NCBI GenBank assembly: GCA_028826165.1
Contig: JAPDFW010000063.1
Span: 1,116,001-1,180,000 of the forward strand
DNA length: 64,000 nucleotides
Direction of reading: 5' to 3'
From: Anaeramoeba ignava
Taxonomy: Eukaryota > Metamonada > Anaeramoebidae
Shown here: in pieces, positions 10,915 through 20,115 of the stretch
Layout: every line of letters starts with the position of its first letter
How positions within the stretch are numbered: position 1 is the first letter of the stretch
The notes under the pieces: model-generated
Databases searched by the model: none
What the model saw: only the letters and a program-made list of their open reading frames with translations
Told to the model about the DNA's origin: nothing
Translations under genes and position numbers: made by a program

Positions 10915-11232
10915 TCATTTCAATTTATTTTCAACAGAATCAATTTTATCTTTCATTGTTTGAACCCTATCATTTCTGGTTCCAATTGATAATTCTGTAT
11001 GAATTCTTGGAACTCCAATATCATGAAGAGTATGATGAAATTCTTTAATAGCTTGAGTAATTGAATCAAAATCACCTTCAACATTTGTTCCATTTGAATG
11101 TAATTTTGTTTTAATTGGATATTTTTGAAGAATTTTGTGACACATCGCGACATATTTACTTAAACTAGTCCCAACACCAATTGGAACAACAACAATATTT
11201 CCAATGCAATTTAAACTTTTTTTATTCGACAT
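10915..11232 (-). CDS. MTH1187/YkoF-type (UPF0045, ECM15-like) thiamine-binding family protein
   Basis: A compact 105-residue intronless protein. It shows NIVVVPIGVGTSLSKYVAMC (about 12-31), YPIKTKLHSNGTNVEGDFDS (38-57), an IKEFHHTLHDIGVPRIHTEL helix-strand unit (62-81), and a C-terminal helix ending DKIDSVENK. This is the usual length and motif order of the small ferredoxin-like MTH1187/YkoF family, known as UPF0045 in bacteria and archaea and Ecm15 in yeast. Some members bind thiamine or its precursors at the tetramer interface, but the cellular role is not settled. The gene lies 66 bp downstream of the mannosidase on the same strand and has its own AAAAATGAAAAA element about 25 bp upstream. 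The family is patchy in eukaryotes, so bacterial origin is possible but not shown. Confidence 0.85.
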   Translation of the reverse strand: MSNKKSLNCIGNIVVVPIGVGTSLSKYVAMCHKILQKYPIKTKLHSNGTNVEGDFDSITQAIKEFHHTLHDIGVPRIHTELSIGTRNDRVQTMKDKIDSVENKLK

Positions 11233-11298
11233 TTTTTTTGGATTTGAAAAAAAAAAATGAAAAAAAAAGCGAAAAAATTTTTCATTTTTTTTTTCTAT

Positions 11299-14199
11299 CT
11301 AATATTCAAAAATAAATGTTCTAATTTGCATTGGTTTTAATTCAATCAAATCAACTTCATGATCTTGATTAATTTTTTCTTCATTTTTGTTTTGATTAAT
11401 TTTTTCCTCATTTTTGTTTTGATTAATTTTTTCTTCATTTTTGTTTTGATTAATTTTTGGATTTCTTTTTTGATCCCAATTCATTCTCTTTTCTAAACAT
11501 TTTTCAGGAGTTGTTAATAACGACAAAGTTGTTTCTTGAAAATTTTTTGGATGAAAACGACTTGTTGGACAAGAAAAAATTTGAGATAAAGAAATATTGA
11601 CAGATTGAGAAAGTTCTTGATGGTTATCTTTTTCATAAAGATGATGAAACCTCAAAATTCCTTGAGAAGAAGAATACTCATTTTCCATCAAAGAAAGCAA
11701 ATGAACATTTTTTGGAAGATCAACACAAAGAGAAGACAAACGGGTTGAATAGAGAATGATCCAAAATTTGGGGTCAATATTCGGCGTAATCGCATAAGCT
11801 ATTTTGATGGGATTATTCAACAAAAACCAAGAAAGATGTCTTGATTTTTCTGAGTTTTGGATCGAATCAAAAATGATCCAAATTTTAGATGAAAAGTAAG
11901 TGGAATCTGAAAGAGACATATTTAATCCGCACTCATCATCCTGAAGAGTACTTCTTGCGATCATGATTTCGAAATTTCCTGATTTGAGAGAGGCGATTCC
12001 GTGGGGACTATCAGTTATGAATGTGAGTCGTTGATTAGAATCTTGGATCCAAGCGGATGATGAAAAGGGATAGTAATTTTCCGAAATGGAAGTGTTCCGA
12101 TAAATTCGCTTCCGGATTTCCAAGTTATTGTTTGTGTGATATAATATTCCTTCTGAATTAATTGAGCTTTCAAAACGAGTTACTATTTCTTGGCCTTCTT
12201 GCAAATTTGGGCCTAATTTGTGCTCAAGCTCAATTACATTTCCTAGATCGCGATTGTCTGTTTTGAAAATCCTCCAAATCTGAATTATATTTGATGCGAA
12301 TTGCTGGTGGATTTCCTCGTAAAGATCTGTGGAAACGTAAGTAACGCTGTGAACTTTTGCAGAAAAAGGTTCTGCTTGTTGCAAAGGATGGAAAATATAA
12401 GCGCCTGAACGATTTGAAGAATAGTGGAAAATATTATTTTCAACATCGAGAATTTTGTTTGTGATTTTGCTTTCAATTGAATTAAGAAATCCTGTTTTTC
12501 CCGAAAAGGAAAGAGAATAGTATTTATTGCTAATGATGTAATTCTGTGTATTTGCTTGAGCTGGATAATTGATCATTCTTGTGATTTTTGTTGAGATTTG
12601 GATTTGTGATTCGCGTTGTCGTTTGCGAATAAAATGTGTTGTGAATCCTAAAGGAGGAAGTGTGGAAACAAAAGACACTTTTTGGATTTGCTTGTCATAA
12701 ACGCTTCTGACAGGTTTTGAGTCAGGCCCAAGTATTTCAATATCAAGATGTGTTAAAGAAAGATTGAATGAGAGGATTTGATTGGAAAGAGTCCAGCCTA
12801 ATGCGTTGAATAGGAGAATGGGAACAGATTTGTTTTGCGAAAGAAGCAATTCCATTTTGGATTGATTTAATGAAAGTGTTGGTTGTGGACTTTTCCATTT
12901 GAGAAAACTTTGCGAAAGAGAAGAAAGAAACGCATTTTGCGCAGATTTCTCGCCAGAAAGAAGATCGCGAATATACTGGTTTTGGTTCACATCAGGCGTG
13001 GATGTGCCTGTGATTGCATCATGATGAGAACCAATCGCGACTGCATTTCTTAAAGGCAAAATATTGCGAATCAAAGAAGAATTTCCGTTGATTTTCGGAT
13101 TATAAAGAATATTTGAAATTTCTGTCGAAAATAAATTCGCATTTGCAGATTGAATCATGCCTTTTAAAACAGGCCATGATGTGAAAAATCCAGTCCACCA
13201 ATAGGATCCTCTGAAGCAGTAAGGCAGAAAATCGTCATCTTGAATAACAGGATAAGATATTCTTTTGTTTTTGTTGATTCTCTCAAAATATTCACTAAGT
13301 GTTGAATAGTGAACAAGCACCCCATAATCAACAATGTTTGAATTGATGTATTCAACCAATTTGTCCATGTTTCTGAATTCCTTTTCTGGGTCTTGGAACT
13401 CAAAATCTCCTCCAAACAAATAAAGTACGTAGTTATGAAGAAACCACGAATTCTTTTTCTTCCAAGAATAAGTGATCATATCCACCGATTTGACAAGATT
13501 TTCATCCGTGATTTCTTCATTGAGTGGTGAATGATGTTCCCAATTAAACGGGATGGGGGAGGAATAAAGAGATTGGGGACAGACATGAGTGAGCATTTGA
13601 GTTTCTTGTCCCCAATTTGATGATCCTTTCCAAATAAATTCCATATGTTGAGTTTTCATGAATTTTTTCTTGGTTTCCCAAGGAATGCGATCAATCACAA
13701 ACGCATCAAAACACATTTGGGAAAAAAGATAAGGCGACATATTTGAGCTTCCAAAAGGATCAACATGGAAAGCAATTTTTGGAATAGCAAAATCACCGAT
13801 ATTTTCCTTAATCCATTGATGACCAATTGTCATTTGATTGATTATCATGTCATAATTCACTATTGCCTCATCATTCATCACATATCCTCCATGAACAAAC
13901 TCAAATTGATTTTTTTCGATTAATTTGATAACATTTGATTTCATTTCTTCATTTTGTTCTTTCCACCAATATTGAAAAAATACGTTTTCAACATATATAA
14001 ATTTGTGTTTGGGATTCGCAATTAAATCGTTCATTGTATTTGTTAAAATTTCTGATACATTTGATTTATAATATTCTTCTAAAGTATTTAACCATCCTGG
14101 ATCGTTATGACTATGTGGAACAATAAATACTTCAGTTAATTCGTTTGTTGATAAAAAAAATAAACTAATTAAAACAAAATGTAATGAAAAATTTATCAT
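11299..14199 (-). CDS. GH38 alpha-mannosidase (Golgi mannosidase II / lysosomal type), secretory
   Basis: A 966-residue intronless glycoside hydrolase family 38 enzyme that hydrolyses alpha-linked mannose from N-glycans in Golgi or lysosome. Residues 1-18 are a hydrophobic signal peptide or anchor. The zinc site begins at PHSHNDPGWLNTLEEYY (H31 and D33). FHVDPFGSSN supplies the expected nucleophile D147. LFGGDFEF (261-268) corresponds to the acid/base motif G-D-D-F, with Gly at its first Asp. GSHHDAITGTS (390-400) is the second zinc-binding and catalytic-pocket signature. The C-terminal half is the beta-sandwich region. A KINQNKNEE nonapeptide repeated three times sits near residues 925-955, from a 27-bp DNA repeat, before the end ELKPMQIRTFIFEY. 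N-glycosylation sequons are plentiful. Whether it is Golgi-processing or lysosomal cannot be told from sequence alone. Confidence 0.92.
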   Translation of the reverse strand: MINFSLHFVLISLFFLSTNELTEVFIVPHSHNDPGWLNTLEEYYKSNVSEILTNTMNDLIANPKHKFIYVENVFFQYWWKEQNEEMKSNVIKLIEKNQFEFVHGGYVMNDEAIVNYDMIINQMTIGHQWIKENIGDFAIPKIAFHVDPFGSSNMSPYLFSQMCFDAFVIDRIPWETKKKFMKTQHMEFIWKGSSNWGQETQMLTHVCPQSLYSSPIPFNWEHHSPLNEEITDENLVKSVDMITYSWKKKNSWFLHNYVLYLFGGDFEFQDPEKEFRNMDKLVEYINSNIVDYGVLVHYSTLSEYFERINKNKRISYPVIQDDDFLPYCFRGSYWWTGFFTSWPVLKGMIQSANANLFSTEISNILYNPKINGNSSLIRNILPLRNAVAIGSHHDAITGTSTPDVNQNQYIRDLLSGEKSAQNAFLSSLSQSFLKWKSPQPTLSLNQSKMELLLSQNKSVPILLFNALGWTLSNQILSFNLSLTHLDIEILGPDSKPVRSVYDKQIQKVSFVSTLPPLGFTTHFIRKRQRESQIQISTKITRMINYPAQANTQNYIISNKYYSLSFSGKTGFLNSIESKITNKILDVENNIFHYSSNRSGAYIFHPLQQAEPFSAKVHSVTYVSTDLYEEIHQQFASNIIQIWRIFKTDNRDLGNVIELEHKLGPNLQEGQEIVTRFESSINSEGILYHTNNNLEIRKRIYRNTSISENYYPFSSSAWIQDSNQRLTFITDSPHGIASLKSGNFEIMIARSTLQDDECGLNMSLSDSTYFSSKIWIIFDSIQNSEKSRHLSWFLLNNPIKIAYAITPNIDPKFWIILYSTRLSSLCVDLPKNVHLLSLMENEYSSSQGILRFHHLYEKDNHQELSQSVNISLSQIFSCPTSRFHPKNFQETTLSLLTTPEKCLEKRMNWDQKRNPKINQNKNEEKINQNKNEEKINQNKNEEKINQDHEVDLIELKPMQIRTFIFEY

Positions 14200-14278
14200 T
14201 TAAAAATTAAAGAAAAATTGAAAAAACGAAAAAAATGAAAAAAATTTCTTTTCATTTTTCTTTCTTTTTTTACAGAAA
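14200..14278. promoter_or_regulatory. 79-bp divergent promoter between mannosidase (-) and surface-protein gene (+)
   Basis: It contains an AAAAAATGAAAAAAA element at 14231-14243, which reads TTTTTTTCATTTTTT toward the minus gene about 35 bp before its ATG. It also contains CTTTTCATTTTTC at 14249-14261 toward the plus gene, about 25 bp before that ATG. The two elements point outward, like paired initiators. Confidence 0.5.
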
Positions 14279-17200
14279 ATGATTTACTTTCTTCTTTTCT
14301 TCTTCTTTTTCATTTCTTCCTTTTGCTTTTCCCCAATGATTGTTACACCAAATAGTTATTAAATCAAATGAAACAAAAAAGAAAAAATTAATAATAATTT
14401 CAATTTTTTATTTTTTATTTCTTACTATTTTAAAAAAGATTATTCTTGGGATGGATCAGTTAATCCAACTTTTCCTTTAAGTGGACTTTATGATGATTAT
14501 TATAATTCTGATCCTTTAGTTCTTCCTCCTGGAAATTGGTATTTAGGAATATGAATTTGAATTTGAATTTTAATTTTAATTTTATATTTTATATTTTATT
14601 ATGAATTTTAATTTGAATTTGAATTTTAATTTTAATTTTATTATGGATTTGGATTTTATTATGGATTTTAATTTTAATTTTAATTTTAATTTTAATTTGG
14701 ATTTGGATTTGGATTTAAATTTTAATTTTATATTTTATTATGAATTTGGATTTGAATTTGAATTTGAATTTGAATTTGAATTTGAATTTGAATTTGAATT
14801 TGAATTTATATTTTATTATGAATTTGAATTTGAATTTTAATTTTAATTTTAATTTGGATTTGGATTTGGATTTTATTATGGATTTTAATTTTAATTTTAT
14901 TATGAATTTGAATTTGAATTTGAATTTGGATTTTAATTTGGATTTTAATTTGGATTTAAATTTTAATTTTAATTTTAATTTGGATTTGAATTTGGATTTT
15001 AATTTGGATTTGAATTTGAATTTGAATTTGAATTTTAATTTGGATTTAAATTTTAATTTTAATTTTAATTTGGATTTGGATTTGGATTTAAATTTTAATT
15101 TTAATTTTAATTTTAATTTTAATTTTATTATGAATTTGGATTTGAATTTGAATTTAAATTTGGATTTTAATTTTAATATGAATTTATATTTTAATATGAA
15201 TTTGAATTTATATTTTGATTTTAATTTTAATTTGAATTTTAATTTGGATTTGAATTTGGATTTGAATTTGAATTTGAAATTGGATTTTAATTTTATTATG
15301 AATTTGAAATTGGATTTTAATTTTGAATTTTGATTTTAATTTTGATTTAGGGATTGGAACGAAACAAACCATGATACTGCAAATTTAATTTTATTTTTAA
15401 TTTTAAAAAGTGGAGAAATTTTCAAACAAATTTGGGAACATTTGAAATGATGAATGATTCAGATGGAAATCAATTTGGTTGGAGATTTATTGGAAATGAT
15501 TACCCTTCAACAGGTTATTTTTCAACTCAAAAACAAACAATATAATAATTTTAAATTTTTTCCAAAATTGTTTTCACTTTTATTCTTTTTGTTTATTGAT
15601 AGATTGGGAAGCAAGAGGTGATTTTTGGCAAGGAAGTTCTGGATTGAATTGGGCAAATTTAGGTAAATTTCTTCCATTCCAAAAAAAAAATATTTTGGAT
15701 CATTTTTATTTTACTTCTTTTTATTAGGAACAAATAGTGCCTTGCATTCAACAGGAGGTGGAAATCTTGGAAACGTAAGATTTAAATGTTTAGATTCTGA
15801 AAAATTAATTTTTAACAAAAAAATTTTATTCATCTATACCTTTTAGGGTCAAGCAGTTGTAAATTAAAAAATCAATCAATTTAATTCAAAACAAAATAGT
15901 TTTTTTTTAAAAAACAAATTTTCATTTAGTTATGTAAATTTTTATCAAGAATAACCCAATAAAAATATGGAATATTAATTGATAGTATTCCAAAAAAAAA
16001 AAAAGGTTTGAAAAATAGTTGGTCACTTGATTTTAGAACTGGAGATTCAAATGATTTAGTTTTAATTGGATATTGTGATCATTTATCAAATCCAAATGCA
16101 AAATCAACCTCAACAGATTTTCATTTTCAAACTGCAACCATTCATACAAGTTAGTTAATTTTTATTTCTTTCTTTTATTTAATTAAAAACAAATTATCAA
16201 AAAAAATATAATAGAATCTGGAGCTGATAGAGTTTATGTAAGAGATATTTCAAGAGCAGCAATTGATTTAGGGAATGGAGCAAATGGAAGAACAGATACA
16301 GTTGATGCAACAGATGGTTCAATATTAAAATAAATATTAAATCAAATATTAAAATAAATATTAAAATAAATATTAAATTAAATATTAAATCAAATATTAA
16401 ATTAAATATTAAATTAAATATTAAAATAAATATTAAATCAAATATTAAATCAAATATTAAAATAAATATTAAATTAAATTAAATATCAAATATTAAAATA
16501 AATATTAAATTAAATATTAAATTAAATATTAAATTAAATATTAAATTAAATATTAAATTAAATATTAAATTAAATATTAAATCAAAATATTAAAATCAAA
16601 TATTAAAATAAATATTAAATCAAGTATTAAATTAAATATTAAAATAAATATTAAATCAAATATTAAATCAAATATTAAAATAAATATTAAATTAAATATT
16701 AAATCAAATATTAAATTAAATATTAAATTAAATATTAAATCAAATATTAAATCAAATATTAAATTAAATATTAAATCAAATATTAAATTAAATATTAAAT
16801 CAAAATTAAATCAAATATTAAATCAAATATTAAATTAAGTATTAAATCAAATATTAAATTAAATATTAAATTAAATATTAAAATCAAATATTAAATTAAA
16901 TATTAAATTAAATTAAATCAAATATTAAATTAAATATTGAATTAATTATATTTGAAGGTGATGATGTTATTGCTATTCATGGAAATTCTCATGATTTTAG
17001 AATATTTGGAGGAGCAGGAAATGATGTAGTATTTTGGTATATTGATGAAAATTTACAAAGTACAGCATATTTAGGCCCAAACTTTTTTGGAACTGGATCA
17101 TGGGGAAGTGCATTATGGAGAGATTCGGATACAGATAGATTAGTTCTTGTAATTCCAACATCAACAGAAGTTATTGAAGCAGGTTCAACTCCTGCTGGAA

Positions 17201-17750
17201 AATTAAGAGTTGTTGGAGTTGATTCAAGTTATGTTGTCGATACTCCTACTGAAGATGATGTTTATGCAAGATATTGCATTACTTGTGGTGTTAGCTCAAC
17301 TGTAAGATGCTTTCTCATTTTTCAAAATTAATATTTATTTCTAAATTCATTCAACCCTTTTTGTGATTTTGTTCCATTTTGATTTTTTAGTCAAGAAAAA
17401 CTCTCATTTTAGAATATCGAGATATTTCGGATCAAATTTTGACAGGATATTTTTATGTCACAGATTTCGAAGAAATTCAAGTTGGGGTTGGTCAAGGTGC
17501 AAAAGTTTATGAAATTGATGATGTAAATGGTCATTTAAAGTAAGTTATTTTCTTCTTAAAAATAATTCCTTTCCTTTTATTCAAAAATAAACACAAACAA
17601 TATTTTAGTTATAATTCAAATCTTCAACCTTTGGAAGAACCAAATTTTCCAAGTCAATATTGTCAACCAATTATTGTCTCAAACTCAAATATTTTGGAAA
17701 ATCAGATTTATTTTTTTGTTTTTGGGTTTTTACTTTTATTTTTACTTTAA
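14279..17750 (+). CDS. Predicted secreted/surface protein with signal peptide and C-terminal hydrophobic tail, about 12 exons
   Basis: Too split to appear as one frame. Supported exons: 14279-14354 (signal peptide MIYFLLFFFFFISSFCFS), 14439-14538, 15351-15378, 15411-15513, 15603-15662, 15728-15774, a small exon near 15847-15858, one ending 16149, 16215-16316, 16958-17301, 17391-17539 and 17609-17750. Joined peptides include YSWDGSVNPTFPLSG, TFEMMNDSDGNQFGWRFIG, WEARGDFWQGSSGLNWANLG, ADRVYVRDISRAAIDLGNG and DFRIFGGAGNDVVFWYID. The chain ends in a hydrophobic tail, FVFGFLLLFLL, suggesting a membrane anchor or GPI signal. GGAGNDVV with the preceding DATDGDDV resembles bacterial RTX calcium-binding nonapeptides, but only about one repeat is clear. 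The 15847-16005 junction is unresolved because the phase does not close, possibly from a 13-A run. Function unknown. Confidence 0.7.
14550..15345. repeat. Hexamer repeat (AATTTG/AATTTT/GATTTG) filling an intron of the surface-protein gene
   Basis: Variable AT-rich hexamers occupy most of the 14539-15350 intron (812 bp). The 197-residue frame within (14740-15333) is Asn-Leu-Asp-Phe repeat translation and is not a gene, because the flanking exons join in phase without it. Confidence 0.9.
16319..16945. repeat. AATATTAAAT repeat filling the 641-bp intron of the surface-protein gene
   Basis: Alternating TAAATATTAAAT, CAAATATTAAAT and AAATAAATATT units fill the intron 16317-16957. The units are largely palindromic (AATATT core), unlike the other intron arrays in the window. 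The exons on both sides join as DATDG-DDVIAIHGN. Confidence 0.9.
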
Positions 17751-17853
17751 TTGAACTTTAATATTTGGAATTTGAATAATTTACTTTCTTTCTCAATAAG
17801 AATATCTTAATTTTTTTTTTACAAAAGAAAAGTTCATTCAAGTTTAATAAAAA

Positions 17854-19641
17854 TCAAACATTTTTCTTTAATTCAAATTGATATTGATATTGATTTTGAT
17901 TTTTAAATTTGTTAATTAATAAATCAAATAAATTTGGATTTGTTTGATTTAATTGAAAATAATCAATTCCAATTTGAATTTCGTCAATAATTTCTTGTGT
18001 AATTTGAATTTCATCTTTAATTTGATTTGAATAAATCCAATATTCTAATATTTGAAATGATTTATTACTTAATTCACTATAATCTGTAACTTTATTAGAA
18101 GTATCTTCAGTTACAGATAAAAACATTCCTCGATATAATTCACTTCTCATTATTAATATTAATTTAGGAAATTTATATTGTTTTTCTTTTCTTTCAATAA
18201 TAAAATCATTTTCATTTTCATTTAAATAAATTCTTTTCATTGTTTCTTCAATTTTTTCATTGGAGTTTATAATTTCTTTAATTTCAGAATATAATATTGG
18301 ATTTATAATTCTGTTTGAATAAATCATTTCAAATATTTGATTTGATTCTTTTATTGATTTTTTTGAAATAATTTCTTGAAGTTTTTCAATTTCAATTTGA
18401 TTTTGATTTAATCTATATTTCAATATTAATTTATGAGCTTTGATTATTTCTCCATTTTTTGTTTTAAATGAAATGTTGCAAAATTCTTTTCTTTCAAATA
18501 GTTTTATCAAATCTTCTTCAAGATTAGAAAAAGAAGGAGAATAATAAAGGAATGAATTTTGATATCCACAAGAAAGATGATAATCGGAAATATCTTCATT
18601 AAATCTTAATTTAGGAAGTTCAATTTGAATAGGAATTAATTGATTATTTGTATCTCCAGTTCCTAATTCGCCATGAGAATTACCTCCAAATCCTATTAAT
18701 TTTGAATTGGAAGTTAAAATCAAAGTATGTTCATATCCACAAGAAAAATCAAGAATATTATCATCATTTTCAAATAAAGATGATTTGATTTCAGTAAATT
18801 CATAAGTATCTTTATTTTTTCCAAGTCCATTATATTCACAATCTCCGCATGAATAAAGTTTTCTTTTTGGATTTTGATTTTCATTTTCGATCAACATTAT
18901 TGAATGTAAATATCCACATTGAATATCAATTATTTTGCCTTTTGGAATATTTTGTATTTTGGTTAATTTTTTGATTTTCCAATCTTCTTTTCTTGATTTT
19001 CCTAATCCAATTTGTTCCCATTCATTATTTCCGCATGCAAATAATTCTTGATTTGAATTTAAAAGGAAAACATGTTCTGAAATATTTCCTGAAAATATTT
19101 TAGAAACATTTTTCATCATTAAAATTGGTTTTTTTGTTTTTTGGATTGATTGAGAACCAAGTTGACCATAAGAATTTGAACCAATTCCATAAACATTTTG
19201 ATTTGAAGTTAATAAGTAAATTGATTTTCTTCCAGAAACAATATCTTCAATTATTCTATCATTTTTATCTTCAATTAATGATGAAATATTGATAAATTGA
19301 TTTGGATTTTTTGGATTAATATCTTTTCCTTTGGCAAATACATTTCCTTCTAATGTTAAAATAGCTTCATTTTGTTCACCAACAGATACTTTTTGAATAT
19401 TTTCTTCAATTTGGATTTTTTCAGGATTTTGATTTAAATCATTTTCATCTAAATATTCTATTGCTTTTCCATTTTTAAAAAGGAAAATTATTGAAAAATA
19501 ACCTGTTGAAATTTGTTTAATTTGATTTTCATTTTCATTTTCATTTTCAAATTTAAATTGAATTGGTTTTGTTATTCTTTGTGGTTTATTTTTGATAATT
19601 TTTGGTGATTGATTTGAACCAAAAAATAAAATTTCATTCAT
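17854..19641 (-). CDS. RCC1-repeat/BTB protein (IBtk-like family, copy A)
   Basis: A 595-residue intronless protein. Residues 1-345 hold RCC1-like beta-propeller repeats, recognisable by recurring VYGIGSNSYGQLG, LFACGNNEWEQIGLG, LYSCGDCEYNGLGK and LIGFGGNSHGELGTGD. A BTB-type module follows (about 365-400: LFERKEFCNISFKTKNGEII, KAHKLIL). A helical spacer and a second BTB-like module come next (about 475-560: KFPKLILIMRSELYRGMFLS). This order recalls IBtk and RCC1-BTB proteins, which act as Cullin-3 substrate adaptors or signalling scaffolds, but substrate and partners are unknown. Three paralogs lie in this window. Low-complexity NENENENQ near residue 35 varies between copies. The start MNEILFFG is shared by three copies and preceded by several TTTTTTCATTTTTT elements. 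Confidence 0.88.
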   Translation of the reverse strand: MNEILFFGSNQSPKIIKNKPQRITKPIQFKFENENENENQIKQISTGYFSIIFLFKNGKAIEYLDENDLNQNPEKIQIEENIQKVSVGEQNEAILTLEGNVFAKGKDINPKNPNQFINISSLIEDKNDRIIEDIVSGRKSIYLLTSNQNVYGIGSNSYGQLGSQSIQKTKKPILMMKNVSKIFSGNISEHVFLLNSNQELFACGNNEWEQIGLGKSRKEDWKIKKLTKIQNIPKGKIIDIQCGYLHSIMLIENENQNPKRKLYSCGDCEYNGLGKNKDTYEFTEIKSSLFENDDNILDFSCGYEHTLILTSNSKLIGFGGNSHGELGTGDTNNQLIPIQIELPKLRFNEDISDYHLSCGYQNSFLYYSPSFSNLEEDLIKLFERKEFCNISFKTKNGEIIKAHKLILKYRLNQNQIEIEKLQEIISKKSIKESNQIFEMIYSNRIINPILYSEIKEIINSNEKIEETMKRIYLNENENDFIIERKEKQYKFPKLILIMRSELYRGMFLSVTEDTSNKVTDYSELSNKSFQILEYWIYSNQIKDEIQITQEIIDEIQIGIDYFQLNQTNPNLFDLLINKFKNQNQYQYQFELKKNV

Positions 19642-19676
19642 TTTTGGAAAAGAAAAAAATGAAAAAATGAAAAAAT

Positions 19677-20115
19677 GATTTTAATTTTAATTTTAATTTT
19701 AATTTAAATTTTGATTTTAATTTTAATTTTAATTTTAATTTTAATTTAAATTTTAATTTTAATTTTAATTTTAATTTTGATTTTAATTTTAATTTTAATT
19801 TTAATTTTAATTTTAATTTTAATTTTAATTTTAAATTTGAATTTTAATTTTAATTTAAATTTTAATTTTAATTTTAATTTTAATTTCAATTTTGATTTTA
19901 ATTTTAATTTTAATTTTAATTTTGATTTTGATTTTAATTTTTGATTTTAATTTTAATTTTAATTTTGATTTTGATTTTAATTTTAATTTTAATTTTAATT
20001 TTAATTTTGATTTTTAATTTTAATTTTAATTTTAATTTTGATTTTAATTTTAATTTTAATTTTAATTTTGAATTTTAATTTTAATTTTAATTTTAATTTT
20101 AATTTTAATTTTAAT
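19677..20115. repeat. AATTTT hexamer repeat spacer between RCC1-BTB copies B and A
   Basis: About 440 bp of AATTTT units with GATTTT variants, from the promoter of copy A back to the stop codon of copy B. Read in gene direction it is (AAAATT)n, the same unit and orientation as the spacer between copies C and D at 59.07-59.25 kb. Confidence 0.92.

Noticed and set aside
10848-11048. Frame beginning with a poly-Arg run
   Set aside because: Arises from an (AAG)n tract and antisense of the thiamine-binding family gene.
14601-15333. 197-residue Asn-Leu-Asp-Phe frame
   Set aside because: Repeat translation inside an intron whose flanking exons join in phase.
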